The notes under the pieces are model-generated. The model did not search any database. It was not told the origin of the DNA and saw only the letters and a program-made list of their open reading frames with translations. The translations under genes and the position numbers were made by a program. Below, piece after piece: positions 1 to 5,646 of a stretch of 8,576 bases of DNA (position 1 is the stretch's first letter; each line of letters begins with the position of its first letter). The stretch lies in the NCBI GenBank assembly GCA_018262385.1, contig JAGSPQ010000140.1:1-8576 (forward strand), in the 5' to 3' direction. The stretch comes from Myxococcaceae bacterium. Lineage in GTDB: Bacteria; Myxococcota; Myxococcia; Myxococcales; Myxococcaceae.

Positions 1-884
1 CGCTGGGCGCCGCGGGCGGAGTGAAGCCGTACGCCTGGAAGCTGGTCGGCGGGCTGCTGCCGCAGAACCTGATCCTCACCAACGACGGGGTGATCTCCGG
101 GTTTCCGAGGCCGAACCTGGCCGAGGGCGCCAGCAACGTGGTGGTCGAGGTGCAGGACTCGCTGGGTACGCGCGCGCAGAAGTCGCTGTCGGTGCGGGTG
201 ATCGCGTCCGGCTCGATCGTGTTCAAGAACCTGAACCTGCCCGACGGGCTGGTGGGCGAGGACTACGGCACCGACCTGGTGGTGCAGAACGCGGATGGGA
301 CGGTGATCGGGCCGACCCAGAAGCCGCTGAGCTGGGCCCGGCAGGGCGAGCTGCCCGACGGGCTGACGATGACGCCGGCGGCGGACGTGCTGTCGATCGA
401 AGGCAAGCCGCTGCGGGCGGGCAACTTCACCTTCACCATCACCGTCGAGGATGCGAAGGGCCGCAGCGACACCGCCGAGATCCTGATTCGCGTCTACCCG
501 GCGCGGTTCAAGCTGGCGTCGGTGGGGATGCCCGCCGTCGCGCGGCCGGGAGACGAGCTGGCCTTCGGCATCACCGCCACCAGCCAGGCCAACCCGAAGT
601 TCAAGCTCTACTCGGGCAGGCTGCCGCCCGGGCTGACGCTCGCGACGGACGGAAAAGTGACCGGCACCATCGCGACCGACAACTCTCCCGAGGGGACGTA
701 CAACTTCGTGGTCGACGCGGTCGACGACACCGGGGCGACCGGGCTGGGCGCCTTCTCGCTCGAGGTGCAGCGCGAGGTGAAGGTGACCGGCTGCCACTGC
801 AACAGCGCCGCGGGCGGGATCTGGCTGCTGGCGCTGCTGCTGCCGTTCGCGCGGCGGCGCCGCTTCGCCCGGTCGGCCCGGTAG
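1..884 (+). CDS. Surface protein with Ig-like (He_PIG-type) repeats and MYXO-CTERM sorting signal, 5'-truncated
   Basis: The reading frame is already open at the window edge and the residues before the first in-frame GTG (position 21) continue an Ig-like repeat, so the true start lies upstream and this is a C-terminal fragment of about 293 residues. Three successive beta-sandwich-like repeats are visible. Each shows the putative Ig (He_PIG) pattern of an LP-x-GL-x-L core, a G-x-I-x-G turn, then a VEVQDSLG, VEDAKG or VDAVDDTG strand. The C-terminus has Cys-His-Cys (codons at 792-800), a hydrophobic stretch (WLLALLLPF) and four consecutive Arg, which matches the MYXO-CTERM tripartite signal that is cleaved by a myxosortase and anchors proteins at the myxobacterial surface. 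The repeats suggest an adhesive or structural role; no catalytic motif is visible in the fragment. It ends 13 bp before the next gene, so co-transcription is likely. Confidence is high for the sorting signal, moderate for the domain family. Confidence 0.88.
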   Translation, partial: LGAAGGVKPYAWKLVGGLLPQNLILTNDGVISGFPRPNLAEGASNVVVEVQDSLGTRAQKSLSVRVIASGSIVFKNLNLPDGLVGEDYGTDLVVQNADGTVIGPTQKPLSWARQGELPDGLTMTPAADVLSIEGKPLRAGNFTFTITVEDAKGRSDTAEILIRVYPARFKLASVGMPAVARPGDELAFGITATSQANPKFKLYSGRLPPGLTLATDGKVTGTIATDNSPEGTYNFVVDAVDDTGATGLGAFSLEVQREVKVTGCHCNSAAGGIWLLALLLPFARRRRFARSAR

Positions 885-897
885 GCTGCGGCCCTCG

Positions 898-1758
898 ATG
901 CGGCGGCTCACGGCGTTCCTGATGTGCGCGGCGCTGGTCGCCTGCCCTCACCCGAGCGAGGGGCCCGACGGGGGCGAGGATGGCGGGCCACCGGATGGGG
1001 GAGAGGACGCCGGGGACGACGCCGGGTTCGATGGGTCGCCGGGCGAGGGCCAGCGGATCCTCCAGGGGCTCAAGCCGGACGTGGTGCTGATGCAGGAGTT
1101 CAAGGTCGGAACCAGCAGCGAGGTCGACCGGCGGGCGTTCGTCGACTCCACCTTCGGCGCCGAGTTCTGTTTTCACATCGAGGCGGGGGGAGGGATTCCG
1201 AACGGGGTGGTGACCCGCTGGCCGATTCTCGATGCGGGACAGTGGGCGGATCCGCAGGTGAGCAACCGGGGGTTTGCGTGGGCGCAGATCGACGTGCCGG
1301 GCCCGAAGGATCTGTGGGCGGTGAGCATCCACCTCCTCACCACCGGCTCGCAGCGCAACGCCGAGGCGCAGGCGCTGGTGGCGAACATCAACCAGTTCAT
1401 CCCGGCGGGAGACCTGCTGGTGATCGGCGGGGACCTCAACAGCAGCACCCGCACCGAGGCGGCGGTGGTGACCCTCGGGCAGGTGGTGCGGGTGGCCGGC
1501 CCCCACCCGGTGGACCGCGGCAACAACTCGAACACCAACGCGGGGCGGACCCAGCCGTACGACTGGGTGCTGCCGGATCCCGATCTCTACGCGCTGCAGG
1601 TGCCGGTCTGGGTGGGAGACGCGGGCTACGACGCGGGGCTGGTGTTCGACAGCCGGGTCTTCACCCCGCTGTCGGACGTGGCGCCGGCCGAGCTCGGCGA
1701 CAGCGCGGCGGTCAACATGCAGCACATGGCGGTGGTGAAGGACTTCCTGCTGCCCTGA
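898..1758 (+). CDS. Endonuclease/exonuclease/phosphatase-family lipoprotein, N-terminally shortened domain
   Basis: A 286-residue predicted lipoprotein. The signal peptide ends in a LVAC lipobox (Cys16), followed by an acidic Gly/Asp linker with DAG units (about residues 17-47). The rest carries EEP-superfamily motifs in order: KPDVVLMQE with the metal-ligand Glu67, NGVVTRWPIL (102-111), the strand AVSIHLL with His145, GGDLN with Asp179 and Asn181, YDWVLP with Asp222, and a terminal QHMAVVKDF with His276 where canonical members have an Asp-His pair. Members of this fold hydrolyse phosphodiester or phosphomonoester bonds in nucleic acids, inositol phosphates or lipids; the substrate here cannot be told. 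The first strand of the fold, which usually carries a conserved Asn roughly 25-30 residues before the Glu, is absent: no Asn occurs before residue 102. The protein may be catalytically impaired or a specialised variant. The ATG gives a clean lipoprotein signal but has no obvious Shine-Dalgarno sequence. Confidence 0.88.
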   Translation: MRRLTAFLMCAALVACPHPSEGPDGGEDGGPPDGGEDAGDDAGFDGSPGEGQRILQGLKPDVVLMQEFKVGTSSEVDRRAFVDSTFGAEFCFHIEAGGGIPNGVVTRWPILDAGQWADPQVSNRGFAWAQIDVPGPKDLWAVSIHLLTTGSQRNAEAQALVANINQFIPAGDLLVIGGDLNSSTRTEAAVVTLGQVVRVAGPHPVDRGNNSNTNAGRTQPYDWVLPDPDLYALQVPVWVGDAGYDAGLVFDSRVFTPLSDVAPAELGDSAAVNMQHMAVVKDFLLP

Positions 1759-1771
1759 ACGCCCGGCGAAC

Positions 1772-1805
1772 GCCGCTTGCGGCTGCCGCCGAAAGCCGCT
1801 TTCTT
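1772..1805 (+). terminator. Possible intrinsic terminator between the EEP and S9 peptidase genes
   Basis: Downstream of the EEP stop codon there are two mutually exclusive hairpins. One is GCCG-CTTG-CGGC at 1772-1783, a 4-bp stem with a CUUG loop. The other is GCGGCT (1779-1784) pairing with AGCCGC (1794-1799) across a 9-nt loop, followed directly by TTTCTTCC. A run of six T follows a little later at 1814-1819. This resembles a weak rho-independent terminator, or an attenuator ahead of the peptidase gene. The stems are short and the sequence is GC-rich, so chance is possible. Confidence 0.35.
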
Positions 1806-1836
1806 CCGCGCTCTTTTTTCTCCCTGGGGGCAGCCC

Positions 1837-4053
1837 GTGAAGAACGTCGTCTCTCTTACCTTTCTCCTGCTGTCCGTCTCGTGCGCGAGCACCGCTCCCG
1901 AGCTCAAGGCCGAGCCCCAAGCCGAGCCCGCGGCCAAACCCGCGCCGCCGCCCGCGGCCCCGGCCCTGACGAAGAGCGGCGCCCCCGCGACGAAGAAGGT
2001 CGACGTGAAGGACAGCTACCACGGCGTCGAGGTGGTGGACTCCTATCGCTGGCTCGAGAGCGCGGACTCGGCGGAGGTGAAGTCGTTCACCGAGGCGCAG
2101 AACGCGACCGCGCGCGGCTTCCTCGACAAGATCGCCGGCCGCGACGTCCTCAAGGCGCGCCTGAAGGAGATCCTCGGGGCGGCCACCGTCAGCTACTTCG
2201 CGCCCGCCGAGGTGAAGGGCCAGCTCTACGCGATGAAGCTGCAGCCGCCCAAGCAGCACCCGTTTCTGGTGGTGATGCCCTCCGCCGACGCCCCCGACAA
2301 GGAACGGGTTGTGCTCGATCCAGACGTGGTCGACCCCACCGCCAAGACCACCATCGACTGGTTCCACGTCTCGCCCGACGGCAAGAAGGTGGCGGCGTCG
2401 TTGTCCTCCGGCGGCAGTGAGACCGGCAACGTGCACGTGTTCGACACCGCCACCGGCAAGCAGGTGGACGAGCTCGTCCCGGGAGTGAACGGCCCGACGG
2501 CCGGCGGCGATCTCGCCTGGCTGCCCGATTCCAGCGGCTTCTACTACTCGCGCTACCCGCGCGGCGACGAGCGGCCCGCGGCCGACAAGAACTTCTTCGT
2601 GCAGCTCTACCTGCACAAGCTGGGCACGCCGACCGAGAAGGACACCTACGAGATCGGCAAGGACTTCGTGCGCATCGCCGAGGTGTTCGTGGTCGTGAAC
2701 CCCGGCGGGCTGGTGCTGGTCACCGTGCAGAAGGGCGACGGCGGCGAGTTCGAGGTGCACCTGAAGGGCAAGGACGGCAAGTGGGCCCAGCTGGCCAGGT
2801 TCGAAGACCGCGTCGTGCAGGCGTTCTTCGGCGAGAAGAACGACCTCTACCTGCTCTCGCGCAAGGACGCCCCGCGCGGCAAGCTGCTGCGCGCGCCGAT
2901 CGCCGGCTTCGACCTGCAGAAGGCGAAGGTGGTGATCCCGGAAGCCGGGCAGACCCTGATCTCGGACCCCTTCGACGACGGGGTGCTGCTGATCCACGGC
3001 GGCCGCATCTACGCCACCTACCAGCTCGGCGGGCCCTCGGAGATCCGCACCTTCGACCTCGACGGCAAGGCCAAACCCGGGCCGAAGCTGCTGCCGGTGT
3101 CGAGCGCGGGCAACCTCACCCCGCTGGGCAAAGCCGACGTCCTCTACTCCAACGTGTCCTTCGTGGAGCCGAACGGCTGGTACTCGTTCGCAGCCAGCGG
3201 CGGCGCCACCGCCAAGACCCGGATCTCCACCAGGACGCCGGTGGACCTGACCGGGGTCACCATCACCCGCGAGATGGCGACCTCGAAGGACGGAACCCAG
3301 GTGCCGGTGAACATCATCCTGCCGAAGGGCCAGAAGCCCGGCAGCGCGATTCCGTTCGTGGTCACCGGCTATGGCGGCTACGGCGTGAACATCGAGCCCC
3401 GGTTCCAGGCCAGGAGCAGCGCGTTGCTCTCGCTGGGCGTGGGGATGGCGGTGGTCAACCTGCGCGGCGGCGGAGAGTTCGGAGAGGACTGGCACCAGGC
3501 CGGCGCGCTCACCCGGAAGCAGAATGTCTTCGACGACTTCATCGCGGCGGTGGAGCACCTGGTGAAGCAGAAGCACGCCGGGAAGGTCGCCATCACCGGC
3601 GGCTCCAACGGCGGCCTGCTGATGGGCGCGGTGCTGACGCAGCGCCCGGAGCTCTTCACCGTGGCGGCGTCGTTCGTGGGGATCTACGACATGCTGCGGG
3701 TGGAGACCGATCCCAACGGCGCCTTCAACATTCCGGAGTTCGGCTCGGTGAAGGACAAGGCCCAGTTCGACGCGCTCTACGCCTACTCGCCGTTTCATCA
3801 GGTGAAAGACGGCACCGCGGTTCCGCCCACGCTGTTCCTCACCGGAGCCAACGACGGCCGGGTCGCTCCCTGGCACTCGCGCAAGATGATCGCCCGCCTG
3901 CAGGCGGCGAGCTCGTCGACGTCCCCGCTGCTGCTGATGACCAGCTTCGACGCCGGCCACGGCATCGGCGCCTCGGTGGATCAGCTGGTCGAGGACACCA
4001 CCGACGCGTACAGCTTCATGCTGCACCACCTCGGCGTGCCGATGGCGCGGTAG
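1837..4053 (+). CDS. Lipid-anchored prolyl oligopeptidase-family (S9) serine peptidase
   Basis: I chose the GTG at 1837 (738 residues). It is preceded by GGGGG at 1826-1830 with suitable spacing and opens a lipoprotein-like signal (MKNVV..LLLSVSC, Cys16); an upstream TTG at 1777 would bury the signal. A Pro/Ala/Glu-rich linker follows (about 20-45). The S9 N-terminal segment is seen as YHGVEVVDSYRWLE, then a beta-propeller region (about 90-450) and an alpha/beta-hydrolase domain. The catalytic triad is Ser590 in GGSNGG, Asp673 in GANDGRV and His708 in AGHGIG. Other hallmarks are GYGGYG and NLRGGGEFG (oxyanion region). The family cleaves short peptides, classically after proline, with the propeller excluding large substrates. 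Here the enzyme would be tethered to the envelope and could trim peptides outside the cytoplasm. The Trp that stacks on the P1 proline in well-studied enzymes aligns with Asn631, so strict proline specificity is not assured. The stop codon lies 3 bp from the convergent gene. Confidence 0.95.
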   Translation: MKNVVSLTFLLLSVSCASTAPELKAEPQAEPAAKPAPPPAAPALTKSGAPATKKVDVKDSYHGVEVVDSYRWLESADSAEVKSFTEAQNATARGFLDKIAGRDVLKARLKEILGAATVSYFAPAEVKGQLYAMKLQPPKQHPFLVVMPSADAPDKERVVLDPDVVDPTAKTTIDWFHVSPDGKKVAASLSSGGSETGNVHVFDTATGKQVDELVPGVNGPTAGGDLAWLPDSSGFYYSRYPRGDERPAADKNFFVQLYLHKLGTPTEKDTYEIGKDFVRIAEVFVVVNPGGLVLVTVQKGDGGEFEVHLKGKDGKWAQLARFEDRVVQAFFGEKNDLYLLSRKDAPRGKLLRAPIAGFDLQKAKVVIPEAGQTLISDPFDDGVLLIHGGRIYATYQLGGPSEIRTFDLDGKAKPGPKLLPVSSAGNLTPLGKADVLYSNVSFVEPNGWYSFAASGGATAKTRISTRTPVDLTGVTITREMATSKDGTQVPVNIILPKGQKPGSAIPFVVTGYGGYGVNIEPRFQARSSALLSLGVGMAVVNLRGGGEFGEDWHQAGALTRKQNVFDDFIAAVEHLVKQKHAGKVAITGGSNGGLLMGAVLTQRPELFTVAASFVGIYDMLRVETDPNGAFNIPEFGSVKDKAQFDALYAYSPFHQVKDGTAVPPTLFLTGANDGRVAPWHSRKMIARLQAASSSTSPLLLMTSFDAGHGIGASVDQLVEDTTDAYSFMLHHLGVPMAR

Positions 4054-4056
4054 CCG

Positions 4057-5499
4057 TCAGGGCACCGGGTAGCTGGCGAAGCGCACCGAGAAGACCGCGC
4101 GGCTGCCGGCGGCCTCAGAGAGACTCCACAGCTCGGCGTTCTTGTCGTCGACCATCAGGTCCTCGGGGGAGTCCGAGAAGCCCGCGGTCAGGCTCCGCGT
4201 CGGGTTGAGGCAGTACAGCGCGCCGCCTCCGCCCGCGGGCGCGCTGGACGAGAGGTAGGTGGTGCCCCCCCGCACCGCTCCGCCCTGCACCTGGCGCTGG
4301 CCCATCACGAAGGCGGCGAGCGGCCAGGTGGTCGCGCCGCGGAGGAGCCCGGTGGCCGGATCCAGCGGCCAGCGGAACAGCCGGCCGGCGAGCGGCCCGG
4401 CGCAGGCGGTGGTGCTGCAGTACTCGCCCGACACCAGCGCCGGCGGGGTGCTGCCGCGATCGAGCGACACCCACGAGAACACCGGACCGCAGCTCGACCT
4501 GTCCACGTACGCGCCGATCTGCGGGATGACGTACTTGTAGAGCCCGGCGCGGCAGGTGGTCGCGGTGCAGCCGACGGTATCGACGTCGGTGGCGACTTGC
4601 ATGATCCGACCCAGATCGAACACCCGGAACCCGCTGCCGGTCTGCGCCACGTAGAGCCGGCTGCCGATCCAGACGATGCCCCCGGCGTGCGCGTCGACCT
4701 GGGTGAAGCTCGGCGCCGCGGCGGTGCCGGAGGGCTCGACCAGCAGCGCGAAGCGGTAGCGCGGCGCGGTGGGATCCGTCACGTCCACGAACGCGATGCG
4801 CACCCCTTTGGCGAGCCCGGCGTCCTCGTAGAAGCTGACCAGGAGGATCCGCCGCCCGCCGACCAGCCCGGTCGGGTCTGCGTCCGCGCTCCCGGTGAGG
4901 CCCTGGGGAATCCAGCTCGTCGAGGCCTGGTCCTCCGCGTTCCAGGCAAACGCCCACGCCAGCCCCGGCGGGGAACCGGGCACCGTCGTCGTCGGGGTGG
5001 CGATCCGATTGGCGTCCGCCACCACCTGCGACACCGAGGCAGGAGTGGTGCGCTGGGCCAGCGCGGTGAGGAGCGCCGCGTTGCCCCCGAAGCCCGCCGC
5101 GGGTGAGAGGGGAAAGGCGCAGCGGTCGATCGCCCGCAGGCCGCCACCCTCGGTGAGGTTCGCGGGGAGCCCCGGGCACGCCTCCACCGCCTGGGCGCAC
5201 GGGTCCCCCGGGGGAGCGCCAGCGTCCCGGGCGCCGCCATCGGTCGCGCTTCCCGCGTCTTGCGGCCCAGCGTCGCCCGCCCCGGCGTCGTCTTCGCCGG
5301 CGTCGTTTTCGCCGGCGTCGTTTTCGCCGGCGTCGTCTTCGCCCGCGTCGCCTTCGCCCGCGTCGGGGAGCCCCGCGTCGGGGAGGCCGGCGTCCCCGGT
5401 CATCCCGGCGTCGGCCGGGCCCGCATCGTCACGGCCCGAGGACAGCGGCGCCCCGCAGGAGCACAGCAACAGAACCGCGATCCACCGCCCGAAGCGCAT
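4057..5499 (-). CDS. Lipoprotein with long Asp-Ala-Gly linker and Cys-containing extracellular domain, function unknown
   Basis: A 480-residue predicted lipoprotein. A short Arg-containing n-region and hydrophobic core lead to LCSC (Cys15). Residues 25-94 form a linker with 13 Asp-Ala-Gly triplets, mostly one every five residues and mixed with Glu/Asn, giving a strongly acidic extended spacer between lipid and domain. The C-terminal domain (about 98-480) has nine Cys, often in close pairs (101/108, 311/316, 361/366), which fits disulfides outside the cytoplasm. Segments such as GGIVWIGSRLYVAQTGSGFRV and LVGGRRILLVSFY, spaced along the chain, look like blades of a beta-propeller; this is inference. 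The pattern RTTPASVSQVVADANR followed by PPGL-x-W-x-F-x-WN and WIPQG resembles, from memory, secreted proteins of unknown function in actinobacteria. No catalytic motif is recognised. It is the second gene on this strand, 135 bp after the hydrolase gene, with only a weak AGG-type ribosome site. Confidence 0.85.
   Translation of the reverse strand: MRFGRWIAVLLLCSCGAPLSSGRDDAGPADAGMTGDAGLPDAGLPDAGEGDAGEDDAGENDAGENDAGEDDAGAGDAGPQDAGSATDGGARDAGAPPGDPCAQAVEACPGLPANLTEGGGLRAIDRCAFPLSPAAGFGGNAALLTALAQRTTPASVSQVVADANRIATPTTTVPGSPPGLAWAFAWNAEDQASTSWIPQGLTGSADADPTGLVGGRRILLVSFYEDAGLAKGVRIAFVDVTDPTAPRYRFALLVEPSGTAAAPSFTQVDAHAGGIVWIGSRLYVAQTGSGFRVFDLGRIMQVATDVDTVGCTATTCRAGLYKYVIPQIGAYVDRSSCGPVFSWVSLDRGSTPPALVSGEYCSTTACAGPLAGRLFRWPLDPATGLLRGATTWPLAAFVMGQRQVQGGAVRGGTTYLSSSAPAGGGGALYCLNPTRSLTAGFSDSPEDLMVDDKNAELWSLSEAAGSRAVFSVRFASYPVP
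5284..5388. repeat. 15-bp tandem repeat (seven units) encoding the DAG linker
   Basis: Seven consecutive 15-bp units run from 5284 to 5388. The best-conserved four (5284-5343) read GGCGTCGTCTTCGCC or GGCGTCGTTTTCGCC on the + strand, with more diverged units on either side. On the coding (-) strand each unit encodes five residues of the Asp-Ala-Gly linker of the lipoprotein gene. Because the period is a multiple of three, gain or loss of a unit would change linker length without breaking the frame. Confidence 0.9.
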
Positions 5500-5511
5500 C
5501 GGCCCAACCTA

Positions 5512-5646
5512 GCCGCCAACCGCCGCGCCCGGTGGTTGGCTGGACCGAAGCAGTCACCGCGGCGCCTCAGCGGAAGCTGCCGCCAACCGCCGCGCCCGGT
5601 GGCGGGCTGGACCCGGCGCAGTCACCGCGGCGTTTCAGCGGAAGCT
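5512..5646. repeat. Tandem duplication of about 67 bp spanning the intergenic gap and the 3' end of the hydrolase gene
   Basis: Copy 1 (5512-5578, 67 bp) and copy 2 (5579-5646, 68 bp) lie head to tail and differ at about six substitutions and one 1-bp indel. Both start GCCGCCAACCGCCGCGCCCG and end TCAGCGGAAGCT. Copy 2 contains the last codons and stop of the upstream hydrolase gene (stop complement at 5635-5637), so copy 1 carries a second, untranslated copy of the Ser-Phe-Arg-stop sequence. The duplication fills essentially the whole gap between the two - strand lipoprotein genes. Confidence 0.93.
5515..5540 (-). terminator. Strong hairpin in the gap between the two - strand genes, possible terminator or 5'-UTR structure
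   Basis: GCCAACCGCC (5515-5524) and GGTGGTTGGC (5531-5540) form a 10-bp stem around a 6-nt loop. One pair is G-U in + strand RNA and an A-C mismatch in - strand RNA. It lies after the hydrolase stop and ends about 15 bp before the start of the DAG lipoprotein gene. No T-run follows on the - strand, so it is not a classical intrinsic terminator. The matching position in copy 2 of the tandem repeat has two mismatches near the stem base, so only copy 1 folds well. It could equally stabilise a processed 3' end or limit translation of the downstream gene. Confidence 0.4.

Noticed and set aside
1777..1836. Upstream TTG start for the S9 peptidase
   Set aside because: It would add 20 residues ahead of a clean lipoprotein signal peptide and would overlap the hairpin region. 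The GTG at 1837 has a G-rich ribosome site and a Lys in position 2.
924..2420. Open frame on the + strand (498 codons) in another frame of the EEP and S9 genes
   Set aside because: It crosses two real genes and the gap between them and has an Arg/Gly-rich, motif-free translation.
601..4029. Very long open frame on the - strand (1142 codons)
   Set aside because: It lies antisense to the EEP and S9 genes, both of which show clear family motifs. Its translation is an Arg/Gly/Ala/His/Val-rich low-complexity sequence with no recognisable domain, as expected for an antisense frame in high-GC DNA.
5284..5388. Regular short repeats considered as a CRISPR array
   Set aside because: The units are 15 bp, contiguous, without spacers, and encode an in-frame Asp-Ala-Gly linker.
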